A DNA stretch of 64,000 nt from KBS50 sp042666615 (GCF_042666615.1 NZ_JBHTDD010000001.1:620001-684000); one strand, 5' to 3'; shown: positions 44,462 through 53,149, counted from the first letter of the stretch. Numbers and translations: made by a program. The notes: generated by a model from the sequence alone, not told the origin.

Positions 44462-47026
44462 TCACCTGCTCCGCGCTACGAGGGCCCGCCGCAGATCGTC
44501 GGCCCGGTCGACGACCGACCGCCGGGCGGTGGGCGGCAGGTCGTCGCGGGCGAGCAGCGCCGCCGCCAGCTCCCGGGTCCGCGGTCGCACCGCGTACGCC
44601 GGGAAGGCGACCTGGGCCACCTTCTCGACCACGTACGGGGTCCGCAGCTTCGCCATCCGCGGACTGTCGGCGAAGTACCGCTCCACGTACGCCTCCGTCA
44701 GCTCGTCCTGCTCGGGCTGCCAGAACCCGTTCGCGGTGGCCAGAACCTGCCGGTTGGACAGGGTCTCGTCGGTGCTGATCAGCTCCCACGCGCGGCGCTT
44801 CGCCTCCGGGTCAGGCAGCGCGGCCCGGCAGTACGCGGCGCGTTCCTCCCCGGCGGCGCTGCGATCGACGGCCAACTCCCGGGCGATCTCCGGCTCCCCG
44901 GCCGCGCCGAGCACCACCAGCCGCCCCAGCACCAACCAGCGCAGATCCCGGTCGACGGCGAGCCCCGCGGGCACCGCCGCCCCGGTCAGCAGGCCGGTCA
45001 GCTCGCCGGTGTCCCGGGTGGCTCGGACCAGGCCACGCGTCGCCGCCAACTGCATCGTGCTTCCCGGCTCGACCACCCCCAGCAGTCGACGGCACGCGCC
45101 GGCGATCTCGTCCAGCGCGACCAGCCGATCCGACTCGGGCAGGTAGCAGTCGACCAGCCGAGCGGTGATGCCGAGCATCTCCTCGGCCAGGATCACGTTG
45201 GTTTCGACCGGCAGCGCGACAGCGAGCAGCGTCACCAGATCGCCGACCGGCCGTTCGGCGTCGGCCACCGCGTCGGCCACGGCCGACCAGAGGACCGCCC
45301 GGGCCACCGGATCCGGCAGGGTGGGCAGCATCGCGGGCACCGCCGCGGCGGAGGCGTCGTCCAGCCGAACCTTGGCGAAGGTCAGGTCACCGTCGTTGGG
45401 CAGCAGCAGCCCGGCCACCGGCTCACCGGCCAGCTCCCGCACCACGGCGCGCCCACCGTCCGCGTCCGGTGCCAGGTCGACGGCCACCCGGCGGCGCAGG
45501 GTCGTGGCGCCACCCACCGAGTCGTACAGCCCAAGCCCCATCCGGTGCGGTCGCAGCGTCGGATGCTCCGGCGGCGCTGTCTGGGTCACGGCGACCTCGG
45601 CGTACCGGCCGTCGGCGGTGGTCGTGGCCGACACCCGCAACGTGTTGACCTGCGACCGGCGCAGCCACACCTCACCCCAGGCCGCCAGGTCACGATCACT
45701 TGCGGTCTTCCCGCTGCTCGCGACTGCGGGGCTCGCAAGCTCACTCCTCGCGCTCGCGGCCTCGAGCGCGGAGAGCAGGTCGGCCAGGGTGGCGTTGCCG
45801 AACCGGTGGGTGGCGAAGTGCGCCCGCAGTCCGGCCAGGAACGCGTCGTCGCCGAGCCAGGCGACGAGTTGGCGCAGCACCGAGGCACCCTTGGCGTACG
45901 AGATGCCGTCGAGGTTGGTCAGCGCCTGCGCGACGTCGGGAACATCCTCCGGCGCCACCGGGTGGGTGGACGGCCGCTGGTCGGCCGCGTACCCGCTGCG
46001 CTTGCGCTGCACCGCGAAACTGGCCCAGGCATCGGTGAAGCGGGTGACGGACGCGGTGACCCGGTAGCCGAAGTAGTCGGCGAACGACTCGTTCAACCAC
46101 AGGTCGTCCCACCAGCGCATGGTGACCAGGTTCCCGAACCACATGTGGGCCATCTCGTGCGCGATCACGACGGCCCGCCACTCCCGCTCGGACTCGGTGA
46201 CCGCCGACCGGAACAGGTAGTCGTCCCGGAAGGTGACCAGGCCCGGATTCTCCATCGCCCCCATGTTGAACTCCGGCATGAACGCCTGGTCGTACTTGCC
46301 GAACGGGTACCGCACGCCGAACATCCGGTGGTACTCGTCGAACGACTGCCGGGTGACGGTGAAAATCTCATCGGCCTCGGCGTCCAACTGCTCGGCCAGC
46401 GAGCGGCGGGCGTAGATAGCCAGCGGGATGCCGTCGTGCTCGTCGTGTCGGCTGTGGAAGGCCCCACCGATCAGCGAGAAGAGGTACGTGGACAAGGGCG
46501 CGGTCGGCACGAACTCCCACCGGCCCGGTGCCGGGTTGCCAGCCAGCGCACCGTTCGCGGCGACCACCCAGTTCGGCGGCGCGGTCACTGACAGGCCGAT
46601 GGTGGCCTTCAGGTCCGGCTGGTCGAACGCCGCGAAGATCCGCTGGGCCTCGTCCAGGGCGGAGGTGGCGTAGACGTACGTCTCACCGTCGGCCGGATCG
46701 ACGAAGTGGTGCAGCGCCTCGCCCGTGTTGGTGTACGCCATTGTCGCCTCGACCGTGAGCACATTGCGTTCCCGCAGGCCGGTGAGCGGCAGTCGGTTGT
46801 CGTCCAGCAGGGCCGGATCCAGGTCGGCGTCGTTGAGCCGTACCCGATCCAGCGTGACCGGCTTGACCTCGACGAACGTCGCCGAATCGGCGGCGGCCGA
46901 GAACCGGATCGTGACGGCGGACCGGAAGGTGCCGTCCGTCCCGGTCAGATCGAGATCGATCTCGTACGACTCCACATCGACCAGATCGGCACGCTGGACC
47001 GCTTCGGCGCGGGTGAGGCTGGGCAT
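44462..47026 (-). CDS. pepN: Aminopeptidase N (M1 family)
   Basis: An 854-residue M1 zinc aminopeptidase that removes N-terminal residues from peptides. The exopeptidase motif GAMEN (about residue 260) and the zinc site HEMAHMWFGNLVT with the downstream ligand Glu in NESFADY (about 294-320) are intact. The C-terminal ERAP1-like helical domain completes the usual length. The ATG at 47026 follows AGGATAGG; 25 more codons are open upstream but lie in the divergent promoter. Divergent from the DUF397 gene. Confidence 0.96.
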   Translation of the reverse strand: MPSLTRAEAVQRADLVDVESYEIDLDLTGTDGTFRSAVTIRFSAAADSATFVEVKPVTLDRVRLNDADLDPALLDDNRLPLTGLRERNVLTVEATMAYTNTGEALHHFVDPADGETYVYATSALDEAQRIFAAFDQPDLKATIGLSVTAPPNWVVAANGALAGNPAPGRWEFVPTAPLSTYLFSLIGGAFHSRHDEHDGIPLAIYARRSLAEQLDAEADEIFTVTRQSFDEYHRMFGVRYPFGKYDQAFMPEFNMGAMENPGLVTFRDDYLFRSAVTESEREWRAVVIAHEMAHMWFGNLVTMRWWDDLWLNESFADYFGYRVTASVTRFTDAWASFAVQRKRSGYAADQRPSTHPVAPEDVPDVAQALTNLDGISYAKGASVLRQLVAWLGDDAFLAGLRAHFATHRFGNATLADLLSALEAASARSELASPAVASSGKTASDRDLAAWGEVWLRRSQVNTLRVSATTTADGRYAEVAVTQTAPPEHPTLRPHRMGLGLYDSVGGATTLRRRVAVDLAPDADGGRAVVRELAGEPVAGLLLPNDGDLTFAKVRLDDASAAAVPAMLPTLPDPVARAVLWSAVADAVADAERPVGDLVTLLAVALPVETNVILAEEMLGITARLVDCYLPESDRLVALDEIAGACRRLLGVVEPGSTMQLAATRGLVRATRDTGELTGLLTGAAVPAGLAVDRDLRWLVLGRLVVLGAAGEPEIARELAVDRSAAGEERAAYCRAALPDPEAKRRAWELISTDETLSNRQVLATANGFWQPEQDELTEAYVERYFADSPRMAKLRTPYVVEKVAQVAFPAYAVRPRTRELAAALLARDDLPPTARRSVVDRADDLRRALVARSR

Positions 47027-47091
47027 CCGCCTATCCTGCACCATGGAGTCGGATCCGTTCGACGGACATTGTCTCGTGATGGAGGCCGGAG

Positions 47092-47322
47092 ATGGCGGCA
47101 CAACCGGTGCAGCACCCCAAGGGCGACTTCGATCTCAGTCGCGCTGTCTGGCAGCGGGCCGACGGCGACCCGGCGGACGAGGCCGTCGAGATCGCCTTCG
47201 TGGACGACCTGATCGGCATGCGGAACTCGACGGACCCAGACGGGCCGGTGCTGGTCTTCACCCGGGCCGAATGGGACGCCTTCGTGGCAGGCGCCCAGGA
47301 CGGCGAGTTCGACCTGGACTAG
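47092..47322 (+). CDS. DUF397 domain protein
   Basis: A 76-residue DUF397 protein. The family pattern is seen at DLSRAVWQRA, VEIAFVDDLIGMRNSTDPDGPVLVFTRAEWDAFVAGAQDGEFD. DUF397 proteins are numerous in actinobacteria, usually beside an XRE regulator with which they are thought to act as a pair; here no such partner is adjacent (the nearest XRE gene is 1.7 kb away and carries a cupin domain). The ATG at 47092 has GGAGGCCGGAG upstream. Confidence 0.9.
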   Translation: MAAQPVQHPKGDFDLSRAVWQRADGDPADEAVEIAFVDDLIGMRNSTDPDGPVLVFTRAEWDAFVAGAQDGEFDLD

Positions 47323-47353
47323 GGAAGGGCCCGCTGACACCCGGACCCTTCCC
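47322..47353. terminator. Stem-loop at the DUF397 gene stop
   Basis: GGGAAGGG (47322-47329) pairs with CCCTTCCC (47346-47353); the stem extends inwards past one C/A mismatch. It lies between converging genes and overlaps the last base of the DUF397 stop codon. Confidence 0.7.
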
Positions 47354-47361
47354 GCGCGGGG

Positions 47362-48942
47362 TCAGCGGCGACGGGCCACCAGGACGGCGTCGTGCACCGT
47401 GACCGCCCGGCCCTCCCGGTCCTTCGAGGTCCGCGGTCGCGCCTGCGCGACCAGCACCTCCCATCCGGCCGGATCGAGACGCTCGGCCACCTGGTCGGCG
47501 GTGAACATCGCCTCCGGGAAGTGCATCCGACCCACCCGGGTACGCAGGTCGGAGGGGTCGTGCCCGACGATCAACAAGGTGCCGCCCCGGGTGACGGCGG
47601 CGGCGAGCCGGTCGAACAACGGCCACTGCTCCTCCGCTGGCAGATGGAGGAAGTGCGACGACACCAGGTCGTAGGTGCCCTGGGTGGGCGGCTCGACGGC
47701 CAGGTCCACGTGGCGGAACTCGACCCGGTCGGCGAGGTCAGCACCGAGGGTCGCGGCGTGCGCGATGGCCCGTTCCACGGCCGTTGCGGAGAGGTCCACG
47801 GCGGTCACCCGCCAGCCACGCTCGGCCAGCCAGATGGCGTCGGCGCCCTCGCCACACCCCGCGTCCAGCGCCCGACCGGCGGGCAGGTCGGCGGCCTCGG
47901 TCACCAGGACCGGGTTCGGCTGCCCGCTCCACACCGCCGGGCGGGACCGGTACCGCTCCTCCCAGGCGTCCTCGGTGAACATGGTGGCCAGCCGGTGCCG
48001 GTGTTCGTCGACGGCCTTCCGGGTGTCCTCGGCGACCAGGTCCGCGTTGATCGCCGCCCCGGCGGTCAACCCGCCGGCGGCTGCCACGAGCACCTGGGCG
48101 CGTACGTCTGTCACGTTGCCGGCCACCCACACCCCCGGCGCCTCGGTGGCCCCGTTCTGGTCGCCGGGCACCCGCATCCCGATGACCTGCCCGCTCACTT
48201 CCACCTCCACTGGGCGCAGTCCGAGCGACTCCAGCAGCTCGGCGCGGGCGGTGAGCCGGGTTCCGACCACAAGCGCGTCCAGCTCGACGATCTCGCCCGA
48301 GGCGAGCCGTACCCCGGTCAACCGGTCGTCCGCGACAGTGACCTCCGCTACCGGCCCGGGCACGACGGTGATGCTTCGGGCGGCGAGCCGCTCGGCCTCC
48401 TCCCCCGCCGGCGGTGCGGCACCGTGGGTCAGCAGCAGCACGTCGTGGCTCCACTGCCGCCACAGGTTCGCCTGGTGCACCGCCAGCGGCCCGGTGGCCA
48501 GCACGCCGACGCGCCGGTCACGCACCTCCCAACCGTGGCAGTTCGGGCAGTGCAGCACGTCCCGACCCCAGCGCTCGGCGAGCCCCGGCAGCTCGGGCAG
48601 TTCGTCGATCAGGCCGGTGGTGACGAGCAGCCGCCGGGCCCCGACCGTCCGCCCGTCGTCCAGCGTCACCGTGAAACCGTCGCCGTGCCGCTTCGCCGCC
48701 TCGGCCCGGCCGGTGACGAGGTGTGCGCCGTACCGGGTCGCCTCCTCGCGGCCGATCGTGACCAGGTCGGCCGGCGGTGTTCCGTCCCTTGTCAAATAGT
48801 TGTGTACGGATCCGGACGGGGCGTTGCGCGGTTCCCCGGCGTCGACCACCAGCACCGATCGCCGGGCCCGGCCCAGCGCCTGGGCGCCGGCCAACCCGGC
48901 GGCACCACCGCCCACCACGACCACGTCGTACGTCTCGTCCAT
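47362..48942 (-). CDS. Thioredoxin reductase-like/SAM methyltransferase fusion
   Basis: A 526-residue two-enzyme protein. Residues about 1-300 are a thioredoxin-reductase-fold flavoprotein: FAD site VVVVGGGAAGLAGAQALGRA, redox-active CPNC (about residue 114, HCPNCHGWE, unlike the CATC of classical TrxB), an NADPH-site region near VGVLATGPLAVH, and a final GNVTDVRAQVLVAAAGG FAD contact. Residues about 310-526 are a class I methyltransferase with motif I LDAGCGEGADAIWLAE. The combination suggests reduction of a disulfide or similar bond followed by methylation, perhaps detoxifying a thiol metabolite (inference). The ATG at 48942 follows GGAGG. It is divergent from the XRE-cupin regulator, with a palindrome over both promoters. 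Confidence 0.88.
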   Translation of the reverse strand: MDETYDVVVVGGGAAGLAGAQALGRARRSVLVVDAGEPRNAPSGSVHNYLTRDGTPPADLVTIGREEATRYGAHLVTGRAEAAKRHGDGFTVTLDDGRTVGARRLLVTTGLIDELPELPGLAERWGRDVLHCPNCHGWEVRDRRVGVLATGPLAVHQANLWRQWSHDVLLLTHGAAPPAGEEAERLAARSITVVPGPVAEVTVADDRLTGVRLASGEIVELDALVVGTRLTARAELLESLGLRPVEVEVSGQVIGMRVPGDQNGATEAPGVWVAGNVTDVRAQVLVAAAGGLTAGAAINADLVAEDTRKAVDEHRHRLATMFTEDAWEERYRSRPAVWSGQPNPVLVTEAADLPAGRALDAGCGEGADAIWLAERGWRVTAVDLSATAVERAIAHAATLGADLADRVEFRHVDLAVEPPTQGTYDLVSSHFLHLPAEEQWPLFDRLAAAVTRGGTLLIVGHDPSDLRTRVGRMHFPEAMFTADQVAERLDPAGWEVLVAQARPRTSKDREGRAVTVHDAVLVARRR

Positions 48943-48990
48943 CTGGCCTCCGCTCGTCGTCGCGTCCACGGTGCGCCGACGCCCCGGATT

Positions 48991-49008
48991 CGGCAAGTAT
49001 ATTTGCCG
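48991..49008. promoter_or_regulatory. Palindromic operator overlapping two divergent -10 boxes
   Basis: CGGCAAGTATATTTGCCG matches its reverse complement at 16 of 18 positions. It contains TATATT (+ strand, 48998-49003, 7 nt before the XRE start) and TATACT (- strand, 49001-48996, for the fusion gene). It is a likely binding site for the XRE-cupin regulator. Confidence 0.75.
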
Positions 49009-49010
49009 GT

Positions 49011-49604
49011 ATGGCAAACGACGACGATGTCGTGCTGAACGCCGTGGGCCCGCGACTGCGGGACCTGCGCAACCGGCGCGGCACGACGCTGGCGCAGCTC
49101 TCCGAGATCACCGGCATCTCGGTAAGCACCCTGTCCCGGCTCGAATCGGGAGATCGGCGACCCACCCTGGAACTGCTGCTGCCGCTCGCCCGGGCCCACC
49201 AGGTGCCGCTCGACGAACTGGTCGCGGCGCCGGAAACCGGCGACCCTCGGGTGCACGCCCGACCGATCGTCCGCCACGGCGTCACGTACCTTCCGCTCAC
49301 CCGCCGGCCGGGCGGCATCCGGGCCTTCAAGTCGATCATTCCGCCGCGCGCCCCCGACGACACGACACTGCGCACCCACGAGGGCTACGAGTGGCTGTAC
49401 GTGCTGTCCGGCCGGATCCGGCTGCAACTCGGCGAGCGCGACCTCACGCTCAGCCCCGGCGAGGTGGCCGAGTTCGACACCCGCGTCCCGCACCGCATCT
49501 CCAACCCCGGACCCGACCCCGCGGAGGTGATCCACCTGTTCGGTCCGCAGGGCGAGAAGATCCATGTCCGGGCCCGCCCAGCGGCGGCACCCGAACAGGC
49601 GTGA
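49011..49604 (+). CDS. XRE family regulator with cupin sensor domain
   Basis: A 197-residue regulator: an XRE helix-turn-helix (LRDLRNRRGTTLAQLSEITGISVSTLSRLESGDRRPTLELLLPLARA, about residues 16-63) and a C-terminal cupin domain (THEGYEWLYVLSGRIRLQLGERDLTLSPGEVAEFDTRVPHRI, about 123-165) that probably binds a small molecule or metal. The ATG at 49011 has a TATATT box 7 nt upstream and no ribosome-binding site, suggesting a leaderless mRNA. It probably controls itself and the divergent reductase-methyltransferase. Confidence 0.92.
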   Translation: MANDDDVVLNAVGPRLRDLRNRRGTTLAQLSEITGISVSTLSRLESGDRRPTLELLLPLARAHQVPLDELVAAPETGDPRVHARPIVRHGVTYLPLTRRPGGIRAFKSIIPPRAPDDTTLRTHEGYEWLYVLSGRIRLQLGERDLTLSPGEVAEFDTRVPHRISNPGPDPAEVIHLFGPQGEKIHVRARPAAAPEQA

Positions 49605-49699
49605 GGCGATCGACACCCGGCGAGGCACGAACAACGCGTCGCCGATCGCCCGGCGGCCACCGCGGGGGTCCGTTCGCTGCTACCGTGGAGGGCGTGCGG

Positions 49700-49729
49700 A
49701 TGACCATCAACCTGTGGTGGCTGCCCTGA
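49700..49729 (+). CDS. trpL: trpS leader peptide (two Trp codons)
   Basis: A nine-codon frame, MTINLWWLP, with two adjacent Trp codons (49715-49720) and a GGAGGG ribosome-binding site 7 nt before the ATG. It lies upstream of a terminator and trpS, which is the layout of ribosome-mediated attenuation. Stalling at the Trp codons would free 49731-49738 to pair with the terminator's left arm. Confidence 0.9.
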   Translation: MTINLWWLP

Positions 49730-49763
49730 CGGGCGGCCCGCATCCGCGTACCCGAACAAACCT

Positions 49764-49789
49764 CGGCCGCCCGGTTCCCCGGGCGGCCG
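49764..49789 (+). terminator. trpS attenuator (terminator with competing antiterminator)
   Basis: CGGCCGCCCGG (49764-49774) / CCGGGCGGCCG (49779-49789), an 11-bp stem with a 4-nt loop, then TTCTCGTT. GGGCGGCC at 49731-49738 is complementary to GGCCGCCC at 49766-49773 and would act as antiterminator. Confidence 0.85.
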
Positions 49790-49845
49790 TTCTCGTTCCC
49801 GGCTCCCGGGTGCCGGACGGCCCTCGCATCACCGAGGAGCCACCC

Positions 49846-50862
49846 ATGACCACGCCCGGCACCGCACTTACCGCTCCGCCCGCCGCCAGCCTCCGGCGGA
49901 TCAGCGGCTTCACCCCGACCGGCCGGTTGCACCTGGGCAACCTGCTCGGCGCGATGGTGCCCACCGTGGCCGGACAGGACACCCCCGGCACCGTCGTGTT
50001 CCTGTCCGACCTGCACGCATTCACCGTCGAACACAACCCGGCGACGACCCGGGCGACCACCATCGAGCAGGCGACCCTGCTGCTCGCCGCGGGCGTCGAC
50101 CCGGACCGGTCGCTGTTCTACCTGCAGTCCCAGGTGCCCGCCCACACCGAGCTGCACTACCTGTTGGAATGCGCCACCGGCGTCGGCGAGGCACAACGCA
50201 TGATCCAGTTCAAGGAGAAGTCCGCTGCGCAGCACCAGGTGCGGTTGAGCCTGCTCACCTATCCGGTGCTGATGGCCGCCGACATCCTGCTGCACCAGTC
50301 CGCGGAGGTGCCGGTCGGCGACGACCAGGACCAGCACGTAGAGCTGGCCCGCGACGTGGCCACCCGGTTCAACGCCCGATACGGCGCGACCTTCGTGGTG
50401 CCGCGGGCGGTGCATCCACCCACCGCCGCCAGGGTGATGGACCTGGCCGACCCGAGCCGCAAGATGAGCAAGTCGGCGCCGTCCGGCGGCGGCACGTTGT
50501 TCCTGCTCGACGCCCCGGACGTGTTGCGTCGCAAGGTGTTCCGCGCGGTCACCGACTCGGCGTCCGACGTCCGCTACGACCCGGCCGCGCGGCCGGGAGT
50601 GGCAAACCTGCTGGAAATCCTCTCGGCCTGCGTCGGCCGGTCCCCCGGGGACCTAGCCGACGATTTCGACTCGTACGGCCCGCTCAAGGCCGCGGTCGCC
50701 GACGCCGTCATCGACAGGGTACGCCCGATCCAACGCCGGTACGCGGACCTGGCCGCCGACCCGGCGTACGTGCGCGCGATCCTGCGGGACGGTGCCGAGC
50801 GGGCCCGGATCGCGACCGCCGACACGATTCACCGTGCCCGGACGGCAATCGGCCTACTGTGA
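49846..50862 (+). CDS. trpS: Tryptophanyl-tRNA synthetase (attenuation-controlled)
   Basis: A 338-residue class I synthetase that charges tRNA-Trp. The ATP-binding signatures TPTGRLHLGN (HIGH-type, about residues 25-34) and KMSKS (about 206) are intact. The ATG at 49846 follows GAGGAG. A leader peptide with two Trp codons and an 11-bp terminator precede it, matching the attenuation described for the auxiliary, indolmycin-resistant TrpRS1 of Streptomyces coelicolor (Vecchione and Sello). Whether this is an auxiliary or the only TrpRS cannot be told from the window. A convergent terminator follows. Confidence 0.95.
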   Translation: MTTPGTALTAPPAASLRRISGFTPTGRLHLGNLLGAMVPTVAGQDTPGTVVFLSDLHAFTVEHNPATTRATTIEQATLLLAAGVDPDRSLFYLQSQVPAHTELHYLLECATGVGEAQRMIQFKEKSAAQHQVRLSLLTYPVLMAADILLHQSAEVPVGDDQDQHVELARDVATRFNARYGATFVVPRAVHPPTAARVMDLADPSRKMSKSAPSGGGTLFLLDAPDVLRRKVFRAVTDSASDVRYDPAARPGVANLLEILSACVGRSPGDLADDFDSYGPLKAAVADAVIDRVRPIQRRYADLAADPAYVRAILRDGAERARIATADTIHRARTAIGLL

Positions 50863-50869
50863 TGGAGCG

Positions 50870-50913
50870 GAGGGCCCCTGACCGTCGCTTCCCGCGGCGG
50901 AAGGGGGCCCCTC
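50870..50913. terminator. Long stem-loop between trpS and GNAT gene
   Basis: Outer arms GAGGGCCCCT (50870-50879) and GGGGGCCCCTC (50903-50913), inner stem CCGTCGC/GCGGCGG with a 5-nt loop. It lies between convergent stops and probably acts in both directions. Confidence 0.75.
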
Positions 50914-50914
50914 G

Positions 50915-51376
50915 TCAACCCAGTTCAGGCGCCGGGACCGGGAGGCGCTTCTCGTAACACCGGCTGTACGGGTTGTCGACGTACTCGCCGTAGACCGGAA
51001 TCTCGGCGTACCCGGCCGACACGTAGAGCCGGATCGCCGCAGGCAGGTAGCTGCCGGTCTCCAGGCGCAGCACGGTGTACCCGTGCTGGCGGGCCAACTC
51101 CTCCAACGCGGTGAGCACCTGCCGCGCCAGCCCTCGGCCGCGAAACGCGGGCTGGACGTACATCCGCTTGATCTCGGTGGTGTCGCCGTCGAGTTCCTGG
51201 ATCGCCCCGCAGGCGACCACACGACCGTCGATGACGCCGACCAGGAAGTGGATGTCGTCGTGGAGCGGGTAGACCTGCCCGTCGAGCCCACCGTCGGTTT
51301 CCCGCAACTCGCGCTGCTGGGCGACGAGGAGCGAAGCGAGTTCCGGATCGGTGGCGGGACGAGGCTCGATCATCAC
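50915..51376 (-). CDS. GNAT family N-acetyltransferase
   Basis: A 153-residue GNAT protein. The acetyl-CoA-binding motif RGRGLARQVLTALEELA (about residues 80-96) and the YVSAGYAEIPVYGEYV strand near the C-terminus are typical. Such enzymes acetylate amines on small molecules or proteins; substrate unknown. The start is ATG 51376 or the next codon, ATG 51373. The gene is alone between trpS and obg. Confidence 0.87.
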   Translation of the reverse strand: MMIEPRPATDPELASLLVAQQRELRETDGGLDGQVYPLHDDIHFLVGVIDGRVVACGAIQELDGDTTEIKRMYVQPAFRGRGLARQVLTALEELARQHGYTVLRLETGSYLPAAIRLYVSAGYAEIPVYGEYVDNPYSRCYEKRLPVPAPELG

Positions 51377-51438
51377 TGCCGCATGGTAGGTCGCGAGGGT
51401 TTCCGGCGGATTTCCTACCAGAGGCCGGTCCAGGTTGC

Positions 51439-53013
51439 CTAGGGCCTCGAATCGGCGTCGCCCGCGCCACCACCGGAAGCCGAGCCACCACCGGACGAGC
51501 CGCTGCCGGAAGCCGAGTCCGCGGTGGAACCCGAGTCGGCCGTGGCGCCACCGATGGTGGGCGGGCCGTCGGGGTCGGCACCGGCAGCCGGCGGCTCGAC
51601 CTCGTCGGCCGGCCGTTGCCGGCGCGCCTTCCGGGCCGCCAGTCGTTCGGCCGCCGTGGTCCGCGCCGGCCGATCGGACAACCGCTCGTCGCTGCCCCGC
51701 ACCCCGGGAACGAACTCCGCACCCGCGTACGTCGTGGGTTGCCAGTCGAACTCCCGGTCGCCGATCCGGACCAGGTCGCCGGGCTGCGCCCCGGCCTTGG
51801 CCAGCTGGTCCTCGACACCGAGCCGGGCCAACCGGTCGGCCAGATAACCGACCGCCTCCTCGTTGTCGAAGTTCGTCTGCAGAACCCAGCGTTCCGGCCG
51901 CGATCCGCGCACCACGTACCCGCCGTCACCGGTCGGTTCGACCGTGAAACCGGCGTCGTCCACGGCGGGCGGCCGGATGACGATGCGGGTCGGTTCCGGA
52001 GTCGGCGCAGCGGCCCTCGCCTGCTCCACCAGCTCCGCCATCGCGTACGTCAGCTCGCGCAGCCCTTCCCGGGTGACCGCCGACACCTCGTGGATCGGGT
52101 AGCCCCGAGTCTCCAGGTCGGGTCGGACGATCTCGGCGAGGTCCCGGCCGTCCGGCACGTCGATCTTGTTGAGCACCACGAGCCGGGGGCGGTCGGTCAA
52201 CCCGCCGTAAGCGGCAAGTTCGGCCTCGATGGCGTCGATGTCGGCCAATGGATCACGGCCCGGCTCCAGCGTGGCGGTGTCGATCACGTGGACCAGCACC
52301 GCGCACCGCTCGATGTGCCGGAGGAAGTCCAGCCCCAGCCCCTTGCCTGCGGCCGCACCGGGGATCAGGCCCGGTACGTCGGCGATCGTGAAGGTGTGGT
52401 CGTCCACCCGCACCACGCCGAGGTTGGGCACGAGGGTGGTGAACGGGTAGTCGGCGATCTTCGGCTTGGCCGCCGAAAGCACCGAGATCAGCGACGACTT
52501 GCCGGCGGACGGGAACCCCACCAGGCCGACATCGGCGACGCTCTTGAGTTCCACCACGACGTCGAGACGGTCACCCGGCTCGCCCAGCTCAGCGAAGCCG
52601 GGAGCCCTGCGCTTGGCGTTGGCCAGCGAGGCGTTGCCCCGGCCGCCCCGGCCGCCGCGGGCCGCCTCGAACGTCGTGCCAGCGCCCACGAGGTCGGCGA
52701 GGACCTGCCCGTCCATGGTGCTGACCACGGTGCCGTCCGGCACCTTCAGCACCAGGTCGGTGCCCCTCGCCCCGTCCCGGTTCGAGCCGGCGCCGCCCTT
52801 GCCGTTCTCGGCCTTGACGTGCGGCCGGAAGTGGAAGTCGAGCAGGGTGTGGACCTGGGGATCGACAACGAGGGAGATGCTGCCGCCGTGTCCACCGTTC
52901 CCACCATCGGGGCCTCCGAACGGTTTGAACTTCTCCCGGTGGATCGAGACACAGCCGTGCCCGCCGTCGCCGGCCTGCAGATGCAGGACGACCCGGTCAA
53001 CGAACGTCGTCAC
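51439..53013 (-). CDS. obg: GTPase Obg (CgtA)
   Basis: A 524-residue Obg GTPase, involved in 50S subunit maturation and growth control. The Gly-rich Obg fold (residues about 1-157: GDGGHGCVSIHREKF, GGPDGGNGGHGG), G1 GFPSAGKSS, G3 DVPG, G4 NKID, and an OCT domain (about 340-420) are present. A disordered Gly/Ser/Ala-rich tail of about 90 residues is longer than in most species. It is the third gene of the rplU-rpmA-obg run, but a 17-bp hairpin lies before it, so it may have its own promoter. Confidence 0.96.
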   Translation of the reverse strand: MTTFVDRVVLHLQAGDGGHGCVSIHREKFKPFGGPDGGNGGHGGSISLVVDPQVHTLLDFHFRPHVKAENGKGGAGSNRDGARGTDLVLKVPDGTVVSTMDGQVLADLVGAGTTFEAARGGRGGRGNASLANAKRRAPGFAELGEPGDRLDVVVELKSVADVGLVGFPSAGKSSLISVLSAAKPKIADYPFTTLVPNLGVVRVDDHTFTIADVPGLIPGAAAGKGLGLDFLRHIERCAVLVHVIDTATLEPGRDPLADIDAIEAELAAYGGLTDRPRLVVLNKIDVPDGRDLAEIVRPDLETRGYPIHEVSAVTREGLRELTYAMAELVEQARAAAPTPEPTRIVIRPPAVDDAGFTVEPTGDGGYVVRGSRPERWVLQTNFDNEEAVGYLADRLARLGVEDQLAKAGAQPGDLVRIGDREFDWQPTTYAGAEFVPGVRGSDERLSDRPARTTAAERLAARKARRQRPADEVEPPAAGADPDGPPTIGGATADSGSTADSASGSGSSGGGSASGGGAGDADSRP

Positions 53014-53097
53014 GCCGACAATCCTTCCACCACCGGAGACCCGCGACCCGGACCACCACGAAACGGACGGACCCGCCGTGAGCGGGTCGCCATGAAA

Positions 53098-53141
53098 CGG
53101 CGGAGCGGGCCGGGACTCGAGGTCCCCGGCCCGCTCCGCCG
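53098..53141 (-). terminator. 17-bp perfect hairpin between rpmA and obg
   Basis: CGGCGGAGCGGGCCGGG (53098-53114) and CCCGGCCCGCTCCGCCG (53125-53141) pair over 17 bp with a 10-nt loop, 9 bp after the rpmA stop. It would separate the ribosomal-protein pair from obg or set their expression ratio. Confidence 0.85.
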
Positions 53142-53149
53142 ACGATTAC

